From the NCBI RefSeq assembly GCF_014253075.1, contig NZ_JACLZJ010000002.1, positions 62,001-126,000 on the forward strand: a stretch of DNA of 64,000 nt, read 5' to 3'. Source of the DNA: Ochrobactrum sp. CM-21-5. Its GTDB lineage: Bacteria; Pseudomonadota; Alphaproteobacteria; Rhizobiales; Rhizobiaceae. The translations under genes and the position numbers were made by a program. Positions 55,597 through 64,000 of this stretch are shown one piece after another. The notes below the pieces were generated by a model. The model was not told where the DNA came from, made no database searches, and saw only the letters and a list, made by a program, of their open reading frames with translations. The number at the start of each line of letters is the position of its first letter. Position 1 is the first letter of the stretch.

Positions 55597-56403
55597 CTAT
55601 TGCTTCGTGCCTGCCTTCCTGAAAAATTCGGAGAACAGGCCGATGAGAACGTCTTCTTGTGGCGACCACTCGCCGTCTGCGATTTTGTTGGCGGGTATCC
55701 ACCCCGCCCGACCGGGCAGGGTCCTCGACTGGACTTTTACACCCGCTTTTTGCAGGCGTTCCGCATAGGTTTGCGCCTCGTCCCTGAGCGCACATTCTTC
55801 GCTGGTTACGATCAATGCCGGAACCAGATCCGAAAGCCGCGAGCAGTGCGCGGGGGCGGCATAGGGATGGGTGAAACCACCGCATTCGCCGAGATATTTT
55901 TCCCAACCTTCCGCTATCGACTGCACTTCATTCTGCGGGCAGTATTTGCGAAATGATGCCGTTGCCTGACAGGGATCCAGCATCGGAGATAGCAGTATCT
56001 GTCCCTTCAGCTCGGACAAATAGCGGTCCCGCGCCATGAGAGCGACACCCGCTGCCAGATTGCCGCCCGCTTCCTCACCCGCGATGAAAAGCATTGACTT
56101 CTTCCCGGCCAGTTCCAAGTAGCGCGTGCGTATCGACGTCAGCATGTCATAAGCAGCATCAAGCGCCGCCGGAAACGGCTTGAGGCAGGCCGATGAGTAT
56201 TCCGGCGAAATCACTACCGCGCCTGCGGTTGCGAGTGCTTTTGCCACGCGTTCCCCGGCGCCGGTGCAATTGACCGAAAACCCGCCGCCATGCAGATGCA
56301 GCACAACCGGCGGCGGTGAAAGCAATCGATTCCCGCGATAGAGACGGGTCGGGCAACTGTTATCCGCCGTTTCTATAGTCTGCACCGTGAACTGCGTATT
56401 CAT
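55597..56403 (-). CDS. Hormone-sensitive-lipase-family alpha/beta hydrolase homologue lacking the catalytic triad
   Basis: 268 residues from MNTQFTVQT, with AAGGACA before the ATG. The HSL oxyanion motif HGGGF is intact (38-42), but the nucleophile elbow reads G109-E-E-A-G-G instead of GDSAGG, so Glu111 sits at the Ser position. By alignment to the family pattern DPLRDE, Cys204 replaces the acid, and GRAGW replaces the GxxHGF His (Ala233). The reading frame is otherwise intact and full length. It may be a ligand-binding or scaffold protein. It lies between bepD and a divergent LysR regulator. Confidence 0.82.
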   Translation of the reverse strand: MNTQFTVQTIETADNSCPTRLYRGNRLLSPPPVVLHLHGGGFSVNCTGAGERVAKALATAGAVVISPEYSSACLKPFPAALDAAYDMLTSIRTRYLELAGKKSMLFIAGEEAGGNLAAGVALMARDRYLSELKGQILLSPMLDPCQATASFRKYCPQNEVQSIAEGWEKYLGECGGFTHPYAAPAHCSRLSDLVPALIVTSEECALRDEAQTYAERLQKAGVKVQSRTLPGRAGWIPANKIADGEWSPQEDVLIGLFSEFFRKAGTKQ

Positions 56404-56631
56404 TGTCCTTGTCCTTGCGCTAACGCACACTACATCCAGACATATTCATGCAGCGTACTCCAGCTTTTTGTTTTCTTGCATGCCGCTGTCGCCGCAACAC
56501 TTCCGCGAAGGAAGACGTCAGGGATTGGCAGCAACCTTTCATGGTTGGATATTAGCATTGTCTTTTGGCTGGAATAGTCCGTTTGTTTTGACTACACTGT
56601 CCAAATAATCGAACAATGGTGACTATTCATA

Positions 56632-57543
56632 ATGGACCAACTCACAGCTATGCGTGCGTTTCTGAGAGTGGTTGAAACGGGAAATTTCACACGTGCCTCC
56701 GTTTCTCTCAACATGCCCAAGGCGACGATCAGCAATCTCGTTCAGGGTCTGGAATCGCATCTTCGTACAAAACTTTTGAACCGGACAACGCGGCGCGTTC
56801 TGGTGACGCCGGATGGCGCTCTCTATTATGAGCGCGCGGCACGCGTGCTCGCCGATCTTGACGAACTGGATGGGAGCATTTCCAGTGCGCAGGTTTCTCC
56901 CAAGGGGCGCCTGCGCGTCGAAATGGCCAGCGCCATCGCCAATCTCGTCGTCATTCCGGCACTGCCGGAATTCCACAAGCGCTATCCTGAAATACGGATC
57001 GATTTGGGCGTATCGGACCGCCCCGTGGATTATGTTGCCGAAAACGTTGATTGCGCCATCCGAATTGGCACATTAACGGATCAATCCCTGATTGCCCGCC
57101 GGATCGGCAACATGAATTTCGTCACATGCGCTTCGCCGGATTATCTGGCGCGTTGCTCTGCACCTGCCCATCCCACCGATTTTGAAAAAGACAATTTCGT
57201 GGTCGGATATTTTCGTCCTCCGTCAGGGGAACTGATGCCGATGCAATGGAAGCGCGGCGACGAGGAGGTGGAAATCACCGGGCGTTATATCGTTGCCTCC
57301 AATGAGGCGACAACCTATCTCGCGGCTGCGCGTGCAGGGCTGGGGGTTGCGCTCGCGCCGCAATTCATGGTGCGGGAGGATCTGCGCAGCGGTGCCTTGC
57401 AGCCGGTGTTGGAAGAATGGCAGGTGGACCCGAAGCCCATCTTCCTTGTCTATCCGCCGAATCGGCATTTGAGCAACCGTCTGCGGGTTTTTGCCGATTG
57501 GCTCGTCAAGGTGATCGCACGCTCCCAACTCGACGCCGGTTAA
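56632..57543 (+). CDS. LysR-family transcriptional regulator
   Basis: 303 residues of the large DsdC/PecT-like LysR subgroup: [20 protein letters not shown] with helix-turn-helix [20 protein letters not shown], then [14 protein letters not shown] and an effector domain ([36 protein letters not shown]). Divergent from the triad-less HSL-family gene with a 228-base gap; that gene is its most likely target. Confidence 0.9.
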   Translation: MDQLTAMRAFLRVVETGNFTRASVSLNMPKATISNLVQGLESHLRTKLLNRTTRRVLVTPDGALYYERAARVLADLDELDGSISSAQVSPKGRLRVEMASAIANLVVIPALPEFHKRYPEIRIDLGVSDRPVDYVAENVDCAIRIGTLTDQSLIARRIGNMNFVTCASPDYLARCSAPAHPTDFEKDNFVVGYFRPPSGELMPMQWKRGDEEVEITGRYIVASNEATTYLAAARAGLGVALAPQFMVREDLRSGALQPVLEEWQVDPKPIFLVYPPNRHLSNRLRVFADWLVKVIARSQLDAG

Positions 57544-57684
57544 GCCTTCGGCTTTCCCGTGCGTGTCTAAGCCCGATTATTGACGGTGATTTCCCAGATT
57601 GCCGTTGCATATGCTTGCCTGGCTATTGAATGCGGTGCAATTTCCGGGCAGATTCATCCTCCTGCAAAATCAGTTTGGGTGATT

Positions 57685-58734
57685 ATGTCCGTCCAGCGCG
57701 TAAGTTTCTACATTCTTCTGGCACTGGTCACGATAGCCTTCGCATGGCTGCTTCTCCCCTATTATAGCGCCGTCATGTGGGCGATAATTCTCGCGGTCAT
57801 ATTCTATCCGGTGCAGCTCCGTCTGGAGCGGCTCTTGCGCGGCAGGCGCAATATGGCCGCCTTGCTCTCGGTATTGATGTGTATATGCCTGGTCATCATT
57901 CCAATGCTGGTCATTTTCGGATCGCTTGTGCAGGAAGGAAATACACTTTTCCAGCGCCTCAGCAGCCGGGAATACGACCTCAACGGTTATATTTCGCGCA
58001 TTCTGGCGGCATTGCCTGATTGGCTGGAGGAGTGGCTGACGCGTTTTGATCTGGGCAATTTCGCGGAATGGCGGTCGAGGATTTCATCGGCCATCGTCCA
58101 GGGAAGCCAGCTTTTTGCAGGACGCCTCGTCAGTCTCGGGCAGAACACACTGCAATTTTTCGTCGGCTTCGGCATCATGCTCTACCTCCTGTTTTTCCTG
58201 TTCCGCGACGGTGCGGATCTAGGCCGGAAAATCAGACAGACGATTCCGTTGAGCGACGATTATACCCGCCAGTTTCTTGAGAAGTTCACGGCTGTGATCC
58301 GCGCCACGGTGAAGGGAAACATCATCATCGCCCTCATTCAGGGCACGATTGGCGGTGTGGTCTTTTGGCTTCTCGGAATCGAAGCGGCGCTGCTCTGGGG
58401 CGTGATGATGACCTTTTTCTCGATGCTGCCAGCCGTCGGCGCGGCCCTTGTGTGGGTTCCGGCGGCGATCTGGTTCTTTGTGAGCGGCGACTGGATAAAG
58501 GGTATCATTCTGGTTTTGGTCGGCGTGCTGGTAATCGGTCTGGTCGATAACCTGCTCCGTCCGCCCCTGGTGGGAAAAGGCACAAGAATGCCTGATTATG
58601 TGGTGCTGATATCGACCGTCGGCGGCATATCGCTGATCGGTATTAACGGCTTTGTCATCGGTCCGCTGATTGCCGCCATGTTCATCGCGGCATGGGCTCT
58701 CTTTGCGGATGAGCAAAATGGGTCAAATATTTGA
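57685..58734 (+). CDS. AI-2E/PerM-family membrane transporter
   Basis: 349 residues from MSVQRVSFYILL with about seven to eight hydrophobic segments: an N-terminal pair, the amphipathic middle (SSREYDLNGYISRILAALP), then IIALIQGTIGGVVFWLLGIEAALLWGVMM and LVGKGTRMPDYVVLISTVGG, the family hallmark region. Members export varied small solutes or sodium; the substrate cannot be inferred. The frame extends upstream, but earlier residues do not look like family sequence. A GTG two codons upstream is an alternative start. Confidence 0.85.
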   Translation: MSVQRVSFYILLALVTIAFAWLLLPYYSAVMWAIILAVIFYPVQLRLERLLRGRRNMAALLSVLMCICLVIIPMLVIFGSLVQEGNTLFQRLSSREYDLNGYISRILAALPDWLEEWLTRFDLGNFAEWRSRISSAIVQGSQLFAGRLVSLGQNTLQFFVGFGIMLYLLFFLFRDGADLGRKIRQTIPLSDDYTRQFLEKFTAVIRATVKGNIIIALIQGTIGGVVFWLLGIEAALLWGVMMTFFSMLPAVGAALVWVPAAIWFFVSGDWIKGIILVLVGVLVIGLVDNLLRPPLVGKGTRMPDYVVLISTVGGISLIGINGFVIGPLIAAMFIAAWALFADEQNGSNI

Positions 58735-58756
58735 AATTAATAAAAGTTCTACTTAT

Positions 58757-58801
58757 AAGAGGCCGTGTCACCCGCCATTCCGGCATGCGACACGGCCTCT
58801 T
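58757..58801. terminator. Terminator hairpin between PerM-like gene and ABC binding protein
   Basis: AAGAGGCCGTGTC (58757-58769) and GACACGGCCTCTT (58789-58801) form a perfect 13-base stem with a 19-base loop. The genes on either side are convergent. On the minus strand the stem's A/T end is followed by TATAAGT, and on the plus strand by TCGTTC, so the T-runs are short. Confidence 0.8.
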
Positions 58802-58809
58802 TCGTTCAA

Positions 58810-59850
58810 TCAGATATTGGCGGCTTCGACGAAACGTGGATCGAATGTCTGTGCGAATGTTATATCCGCATTGGCCAGTTCGGGATCCAGCGTCTTGAGC
58901 ATTTCATAGAGGCTCTTGAAGCCTTCCTCGGCAATCATTCCTTTTTCGGAATACATCGCGCGGGACTTCTCAAATCCGGTCTTGTAAAGCTCGCGGTCGC
59001 CCAGAAGATACTCTTCCGGCACCGCATTTGCGACGTCATCGGCAGATGCAGCATGTATCCATTTCAAAGCCTTGCCGAAAGCGTTCACGACGCGCTGCGT
59101 CGTTACCGGATTTTCGTCGATGAAACTTTGCTGCACATAGACCGTCGCTGCCGGGTTGGTTCCGCCGAACAATTGGCGTGTGCCTTCTTCCGTGCGGGTA
59201 TCCAGTAGAAGGCTGATGTCGCCATCGACCTCAAGACGGGTAATGACCGGGTCGAGGTGGACGAGAGCAGCGATTTCGCCCTTCTTGATGGCAGCAACGG
59301 CACTTGCCCCGCCGCCAATGCCGATGATCGAGGCTGCATCGGGTGCAAGGCCATTTTTGATGAGCGCATATTGAAGAAGCAGGGCTGTCGATGAACCGGG
59401 AGCGGTGACGCCGACATTTTGCCCCTTGAGATCAGCAATGGTTTTGATCTTGTCGGAGAGATCCTTGCGCACGCCGATGCAGATGCCCGGGAACTGGCCC
59501 AATTCGCACACGGCCTTGATGTCCTGCCCTTTGTGCTGCATGCGGATCGTATGTTCGTAGGCTCCGGTCACGACATCGACGGAGCCGCCAATAAGAGCTT
59601 GCAGGGACTTTGCGCCGCCGCCGAAATCATTGATGCTCACCTTCAGGCCTTCTTCCTCGAAGAAGCCTTTGCGCTCGGCAATCGTCAGCGGAAGATAGTA
59701 GAACAGCGGCTTGCCCCCGACGCCAAGCATCAGTTCCGGTTTTTCCGGTGCTGCGGCGGGGTCTTGCGCGTAAGCGGGCAGCCGGCTTGCGATACCTGCA
59801 AGCCCAAGGGCTGCGGTGCCCAACAGAATATCCCTACGTGTGAATGCCAT
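58810..59850 (-). CDS. ABC importer binding protein, sulfonate/nitrate/taurine type, with Tat-like signal
   Basis: 346 residues from MAFTRRDILLGTAALGLAG, a twin-arginine-like leader ending near AYAQ. The mature part is an NMT1/SsuA-like fold: PLFYYLPLTIAERKGFFEEEGL, FGGGAKSLQALIGGSVDVVTGAYEHTIRMQ, VGVTAPGSSTALLLQYAL. AGGAGG precedes the ATG. Last gene of the three-gene operon. The substrate (sulfonate, pyrimidine precursor, aromatic or other) cannot be fixed. Confidence 0.87.
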   Translation of the reverse strand: MAFTRRDILLGTAALGLAGIASRLPAYAQDPAAAPEKPELMLGVGGKPLFYYLPLTIAERKGFFEEEGLKVSINDFGGGAKSLQALIGGSVDVVTGAYEHTIRMQHKGQDIKAVCELGQFPGICIGVRKDLSDKIKTIADLKGQNVGVTAPGSSTALLLQYALIKNGLAPDAASIIGIGGGASAVAAIKKGEIAALVHLDPVITRLEVDGDISLLLDTRTEEGTRQLFGGTNPAATVYVQQSFIDENPVTTQRVVNAFGKALKWIHAASADDVANAVPEEYLLGDRELYKTGFEKSRAMYSEKGMIAEEGFKSLYEMLKTLDPELANADITFAQTFDPRFVEAANI

Positions 59851-59930
59851 TGTCTTTCCTCCTCGCGCGGCCTTGAAAATGAGGCCGCTTTGTCGTTCAT
59901 GGTTCAAGAGTTTGAGGTGATTATGCTGTT

Positions 59931-60722
59931 TCAGGCGACGGCCTGATCCGCGGCTTGCGGGCGCCAGACGAGAAGCCGCTTTTCGATGATCGTCACCGCC
60001 CAGTCGATGAGCAGCACGAAGGCTGTAAGCACGAACATTCCGGCAAAGACGCCTGTAACGTCAAATACGCCTTCAGCCTGATGGATGAGATAGCCAAGCC
60101 CTGCGGATGAGCCCAGATATTCGCCGACGACAGCGCCGACAACGGCAAAACCGACAGCTGTATGCAGGCTGGAGAACATCCAGGAAAGGGCTGACGGCAG
60201 ATAAATATTGCGTAGCAATTGCCGTTCATTCATGCCAAGCATGCGGGCATTGGAGAGTACCGTCTGGTTCACCTCCTTCACGCCCTGATAGACATTGAAG
60301 AAAACAATGAAGAAGACCAGGGACACGCCAAGCGCTACTTTGGACCAGATGCCGAGTCCCAGCCAAAGCGCGAAAATCGGCGCCAGTACGACGCGCGGAA
60401 GAGAATTGGCGGCTTTCACATAGGGGTCGAAGACGGCTGCAAGAACCGGACGTCGTGCAAACCAGAAGCCGATGAGAATGCCGCCGATTGCGCCAATCGC
60501 GAAGGCGAGCATGGCCTCCAGCATCGTAATGCCCAGATGATACCAGATGGAGCCTTCCGAGAACCATTTATAGGTTCGCTTTGTGACTTCCCATGGCGTG
60601 GAAAAGAAGAACTGCGCCTTGGACGGATTGCCGAGCAGGTGGGTGGCAGTAAACACATGCCAGATCAGGATGACGACCGCGGCTACGCTGATCTGAGCCA
60701 AAAGAAGCGAGGTCCGTTTCAT
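59931..60722 (-). CDS. ABC importer permease, SsuC/TauC type
   Basis: 263 residues with six hydrophobic segments and the ATPase-contact loop ARMLGMNERQLLRNIYLPSALSWMFSSL. The WKV-like N-terminal layout and EYLGSSAGLGYLIHQAEG match the nitrate/sulfonate/bicarbonate permeases. It overlaps the ATPase gene by ATGA. Confidence 0.9.
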   Translation of the reverse strand: MKRTSLLLAQISVAAVVILIWHVFTATHLLGNPSKAQFFFSTPWEVTKRTYKWFSEGSIWYHLGITMLEAMLAFAIGAIGGILIGFWFARRPVLAAVFDPYVKAANSLPRVVLAPIFALWLGLGIWSKVALGVSLVFFIVFFNVYQGVKEVNQTVLSNARMLGMNERQLLRNIYLPSALSWMFSSLHTAVGFAVVGAVVGEYLGSSAGLGYLIHQAEGVFDVTGVFAGMFVLTAFVLLIDWAVTIIEKRLLVWRPQAADQAVA

Positions 60723-61564
60723 CGGCTGTCTCCGCTGGTTTGCTTGTATCCCTTGAGCACTTCTCCCTTGAGAGCGCTCCAGATTTCCCGGTGGATTTCA
60801 TGGAATTGCGGGTCGAGCCGGATTTCCGAAATCTCGCGTGGGCGCGGAAGCGAAATTTGATACTCCGCCATGATCCGCGCACGAGGCCCCGCAGACATGA
60901 TGACGACGCGATCCGACAGGGCGATGGCTTCTTCCAGATCGTGGGTAACGAACATCACGGCCTTCCTGTCCTGCGACCAGAGATCCAGAAGCAGGTCCCC
61001 CATGATTACCCGGGTTTGAGCGTCGAGGGGGCCGAAAGGCTCGTCCATGAGCAGAAACTTCGGGTTGCGGATGAGGACTTGCGCCAGACCTACACGTTTG
61101 CGCTGGCCGCCTGAAAGCATATGCGGATAGCGGTCACCGAAATTGGCAAGGCCGACACGCTCCAGCCATTCCTGTGCCTGCGCGCGCGCCTTCCGGCGCG
61201 GCGTGCCAGCAATCTCTAGCCCGATCGCGACATTGTCGAGAACGGTTTTCCATGGCATTAGCGCGTCCTGCTGGAAAAGATAGCCGGCCTTTCGGTTCAG
61301 GCCTTTAAGCGGCTCGCCATCGATTTCCACCGTGCCGCTTGCCGGGTTTAGAAGACCTGCGACGGCATTGAGCAATGTGGACTTCCCGCAGCCGGTCGGC
61401 CCGACAATCGATACGAATTCGTTTTCCGCGACGGACAGATTGCTTTCAGCAACGGCATCGAATCGATTTCCGTTTGCAAGGCGGAAGGATATCGAGACAT
61501 TCTTCAGATCAATCGCCGTTTTTTGTAGCACATTCGTCCGAATATTATTCGATCCGGCGTTCAT
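60719..61564 (-). CDS. ABC importer ATP-binding protein, SsuB/TauB type
   Basis: 281 residues from MNAGSNNIRT: Walker A GPTGCGKSTLL, Q-loop LFQQDALMPWKTVLDN, signature LSGGQRKRVGLAQ, Walker B FLLMDEPFGPLDA, switch His FVTHDLEEAIAL. An adjacent GTG at 61567 is possible, but GGGA is better spaced for ATG 61564. A hairpin just upstream encloses this ribosome site. First gene of the operon. Confidence 0.9.
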   Translation of the reverse strand: MNAGSNNIRTNVLQKTAIDLKNVSISFRLANGNRFDAVAESNLSVAENEFVSIVGPTGCGKSTLLNAVAGLLNPASGTVEIDGEPLKGLNRKAGYLFQQDALMPWKTVLDNVAIGLEIAGTPRRKARAQAQEWLERVGLANFGDRYPHMLSGGQRKRVGLAQVLIRNPKFLLMDEPFGPLDAQTRVIMGDLLLDLWSQDRKAVMFVTHDLEEAIALSDRVVIMSAGPRARIMAEYQISLPRPREISEIRLDPQFHEIHREIWSALKGEVLKGYKQTSGDSR

Positions 61565-61890
61565 CACACGTCCCTTTCAGGGAGCGTGCAGATCACACTG
61601 CCGAGATATTTCATTTATTGAACTCCTTCGAAAGACGATCCAGCCAGACGACACCGGTCTGCCGGAACTCCTTTTGACAGGGCGCCAAAAGCGCGCCTGC
61701 CGGTATCGACTGAGCACCTACCTATAATCCGCCGCAACAAGGCGCAACATTCAAGGTATTAATCTTTCTGATAACGCCCAATAAAATCCGTTAACCGCAA
61801 TATTGTTATTCGTTATTCCCGCGAGAAAACCCCGGATGGGCGCCTGAAGAGCGCCGCGCTTGCGAAAAGGCGGCAAAACCGATGTTCAGG
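61565..61890. other. 326-base gap with promoter and leader of the ABC operon
   Basis: The part next to the ATPase gene contains the hairpin at 61567-61588. The stretch 61735-61830 is A/T rich (TATTAATCTTTCTGATAA, ATATTGTTATTCGTTATT) and probably holds the operon promoter on the minus strand. No gene can be supported. Confidence 0.45.
61567..61588 (-). promoter_or_regulatory. Hairpin enclosing the ribosome site of the SsuB-like ATPase gene
   Basis: CACGTCCCT (61567-61575) pairs with AGGGA (61579-61583) and CGTG (61585-61588) with one bulged G and a 3-base loop, nine pairs in total. On the minus strand this buries the AAGGGA ribosome site directly before ATG 61564. Confidence 0.4.
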
Positions 61891-63072
61891 TCAAGCTACG
61901 CGGAGCGATGTTGTCGAAAGCCCGGTGTCCGTCATTTTGTTATCGACGCCATTTTCGGAGAGAAACTGCTTCATTTCTCCATATGTTTCGAACCACGCCC
62001 GGTTGTATTTGTCGAAAAGCGACTGGTCCCAATAGTCTTCCAGGCGGAAAGGCTTGTCGCTGAAGACATCGTAGCTGGGGATTTTATAGGTCTCCGCGAA
62101 TTCCGCCGTGCGGCTGTCATAGGTGAAATAGATGGATGGGATTCCATTGGCGAGCGCCATGAGGTTGCCGTGCAGCCGATAGCCAAGGACAAGCTGCTGT
62201 TGTCGAACGAGGTTTTCGTAATCGGCCACGACGTCGGAATAGAACATGCGGTGCCGGTACAGATTTTCGATTTCATCGTCGAAGTACCAGTCGGCTGTCC
62301 ATTTGTGGCTTTTGAGAGCTGCAACGGCCTCTTCCTTTTGGTCGGGTGTGCCGAATACCAGCTTCTTTTCCTCGATCTCGCCTTGCGCCATCAAGGTGAC
62401 ATCGAAGCGTCGGGCCATGTCCTTGAGCAGATCGCGGTGGCGGGTAAGGTAGCGTTCGATATCCTGCGCATAGGCGGGGGATACTTCGCGGCGCACGGTG
62501 ACACCGACCTTCCTGACGGTGTCGAGTGGCGGCAGCTTGATGCGCAAATGCTGATTGTTACGGCGAAACGCGGTTGGGCAACCGACAATCCGTACGTTCC
62601 TGATGCCGATATCGTTCAGGACCTGAGCCGTATAGGCACCGCGAACACCAATCGAAGTGGTGGAAGCAGCAATCATCCGCAACACCGCTTTGGTTTCCTC
62701 GGACAGCTCCAGTTCCCCTTTCACAGGCGCCTGTGCACCTATGCCGAAAGCGATGACCGGCAGCTTGAGGCGCTGTAATACAGGAATGGCGTCGCGCCAG
62801 TTCATGTCCTTGTTGACGTAATTGGACCCGCGTAAAATGACATAATCGTATTCTTCGCGCAGGCGATCGATTCTTTCCGGCGACGGATTGATGATCGGAA
62901 GCTCGGCCACTTTCTCGAAGTTCATCAGCTTCAGCGAGGACTCAAACACGAAAGCGTCGCCGATATTGTGATAGTGGTTGATGCTGCCTTGCACGTCCGT
63001 ATGACGATACCAGCGAACATTATCGTGATCGTACACTTCTCCGGCAGGGATCATTACGAGGGCACGTGCCAT
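61891..63072 (-). CDS. Polysaccharide pyruvyl transferase family protein
   Basis: 393 residues. The pattern GSINHYHNIGDAFVFESSLKLM at the N-terminus, DYVILRGSNYVNKDM, FGIGAQAP, SIGVRGAYTAQVLNDIGI...VGCPTAF, and VLGYRLHGNLMALANGIPSIYFTYDSRTAEFAE matches the PssK/CsaB-like pyruvyl transferases that modify extracellular or capsular polysaccharide. AAGGAAG precedes the ATG. It probably acts with the adjacent glycosyltransferase on a surface glycan. Confidence 0.85.
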   Translation of the reverse strand: MARALVMIPAGEVYDHDNVRWYRHTDVQGSINHYHNIGDAFVFESSLKLMNFEKVAELPIINPSPERIDRLREEYDYVILRGSNYVNKDMNWRDAIPVLQRLKLPVIAFGIGAQAPVKGELELSEETKAVLRMIAASTTSIGVRGAYTAQVLNDIGIRNVRIVGCPTAFRRNNQHLRIKLPPLDTVRKVGVTVRREVSPAYAQDIERYLTRHRDLLKDMARRFDVTLMAQGEIEEKKLVFGTPDQKEEAVAALKSHKWTADWYFDDEIENLYRHRMFYSDVVADYENLVRQQQLVLGYRLHGNLMALANGIPSIYFTYDSRTAEFAETYKIPSYDVFSDKPFRLEDYWDQSLFDKYNRAWFETYGEMKQFLSENGVDNKMTDTGLSTTSLRVA

Positions 63073-63111
63073 ACGGTCTTCCTTATACTTGCGATGCCGG
63101 CTGAGCGAGGC

Positions 63112-64000
63112 TCAGCTTGCCCGGGAGAGAACGGCCTGGGCTGCGACAGATGCATCCTGCCTGCGCGGGTTCGCTTCACGCAGCCTGTTGTAAAGGCTCA
63201 GGTGTTCTTTCGCGCAGTCGATATGGTTTACGGGGTGGCGGATGGTTTGATGCAGGCGGTCCCAGATAGCGGGGTCGCTCAGCACTTCGGTGAAACGATC
63301 GGCGAGGTCTTCCGCGCTGCGGACACGGAAATGCAGTCCGTCTTCGCCATCGCGGATTTTCTCGGCCATACCGCCGATATTGGAGCAGATTACGGGGCGG
63401 CGATGATGCAACGCTTCCTGAATGACAATAGGCGAGTTTTCCCACCAGATCGAGGGCATGACCACCCAATCCACCGATTGCATGAGGCGCGGCATTTCCG
63501 CATTCTGATAGGCGCCATAGAAGCGAACGCGTGGCCCGGCCTCTTCAATCAGTTTTCGCATGCGCTCCTGAAAGGCTGGAGGCTGCTTTTCCAAATTGCC
63601 GCCGAAGATCATCAGGCGGGAGTCCTCGCCCCAGACCTGTTCCGGCACCCGCGATACGGCATCGACCAGCACGTCGATACCCTTGAACGGATTGACCTGC
63701 CCGAAGAAGGCGAAGCGGCTGCGACGCGGATTCGGCCCGGTCAGCTCGCGTGGCGGGGTTGTTTCGCGGATCGCGATACCGTTTTCTATGACTGCCAGCT
63801 TGTCGGGATTGAGCCCCCATTCACGATAACGCTGCGCCAGAAACTCACTAGGCGAAACAAACGAATCGGCAAGTTCCAGCATACTTCGGATGAACCGCTC
63901 ACGCTTGAGGAATCGGGCCGGTGGGATGTCTGGAAAACAGGCGTGGCAGTCGATGGGCGACGCTTCACTGCAAAGCTTGGATGTGCCTGCTTTTACCATT
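63112..64000 (-). CDS. Family GT4 glycosyltransferase, N-terminus cut by window edge
   Basis: At least 296 codons are visible. The open frame continues past the window edge; an ATG at 63999 is probably internal because the acceptor-binding N-terminal Rossmann domain is missing. The visible part has PSEFLAQRYREWGLNPDKLAVIENGI, FFGQVNPFKGIDVLVDAV, and the donor-binding EX7E motif in SIWWENSPIVIQEALHHRRPVICSNIGGMAEKI. It transfers a sugar from a nucleotide donor, probably in surface polysaccharide assembly with the pyruvyl transferase gene 39 bases downstream. Confidence 0.88.
   Translation of the reverse strand, partial: MVKAGTSKLCSEASPIDCHACFPDIPPARFLKRERFIRSMLELADSFVSPSEFLAQRYREWGLNPDKLAVIENGIAIRETTPPRELTGPNPRRSRFAFFGQVNPFKGIDVLVDAVSRVPEQVWGEDSRLMIFGGNLEKQPPAFQERMRKLIEEAGPRVRFYGAYQNAEMPRLMQSVDWVVMPSIWWENSPIVIQEALHHRRPVICSNIGGMAEKIRDGEDGLHFRVRSAEDLADRFTEVLSDPAIWDRLHQTIRHPVNHIDCAKEHLSLYNRLREANPRRQDASVAAQAVLSRAS

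Overview
The window comes from an alphaproteobacterium of the order Hyphomicrobiales (Rhizobiales), most probably the soil Brucella (Ochrobactrum) group. The reasons are a BepDE-type RND efflux pair, a Rhodobacter/rhizobial-style polyol (smo) operon, a Sinorhizobium-type ectoine (ehu/eut) locus and NAGGN osmolyte genes. No rRNA, tRNA, CRISPR, insertion sequence or phage gene was recognised. Almost the whole window is tightly packed catabolic, transport and osmolyte operons, many with 4-base ATGA overlaps.

Region 1 (1-19430) holds the end of an MscS channel gene, a MarR regulator, and a long minus-strand catabolic cluster read from about 18240 down to 1344. Its order is FAD monooxygenase, cupin, a five-gene branched-chain-amino-acid-type ABC importer, a benzoate/2-aminobenzoate-type CoA ligase, an arylformamidase-like hydrolase, a fused monooxygenase/old-yellow-enzyme protein of the 2-aminobenzoyl-CoA monooxygenase/reductase type, then SDR, enoyl-CoA hydratase, acyl-CoA dehydrogenase, a RidA-family protein and a FadB-like bifunctional enzyme. 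The lower half matches the aerobic 2-aminobenzoyl-CoA (anthranilate) pathway. The upper half could feed it from a larger N-heteroaromatic such as a 4-quinolone or indole derivative; that part is inference. A 13-base sequence is shared by the marR promoter region and the promoter region of the fused flavoenzyme. A divergent AraC regulator sits at the top, with a tandem direct repeat between it and the monooxygenase.

Region 2 (19446-23837) holds a 14-helix drug-efflux-type MFS protein preceded by a possible 23-codon coupled leader peptide, a divergent LysR regulator, and an EntS-type MFS protein with an extra soluble C-terminal domain.

Region 3 (23857-33013) is a polyol uptake and oxidation operon: LacI regulator, smoEFGK ABC importer, SDR and MDR dehydrogenases, and a mannitol-type dehydrogenase.

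Region 4 (33272-38225) is the N-acetylglutaminylglutamine amide (NAGGN) osmoprotectant set: M42-family peptidase, amidotransferase and ATP-grasp synthetase.

Region 5 (38347-50950) is an ectoine/5-hydroxyectoine uptake and degradation island: EnuR-type MocR regulator, EhuABCD importer, DoeB, DoeA, EutC, EutB, then divergent AsnC-type regulator, DoeC and DoeD. An eutA gene is not present. A strong bidirectional terminator closes it. Regions 3 to 5 together form a compatible-solute neighbourhood where one osmolyte is made and others are taken up and burned.

Region 6 (51004-58734) holds BepDE, a hormone-sensitive-lipase-family protein in which all three catalytic triad positions appear replaced, a divergent LysR, and an AI-2E/PerM-family membrane protein.

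Region 7 (58810-64000) holds a sulfonate/nitrate/taurine-type ABC importer with a Tat-like signal on its binding protein, followed by a polysaccharide pyruvyl transferase family protein and a GT4 glycosyltransferase that runs off the window.
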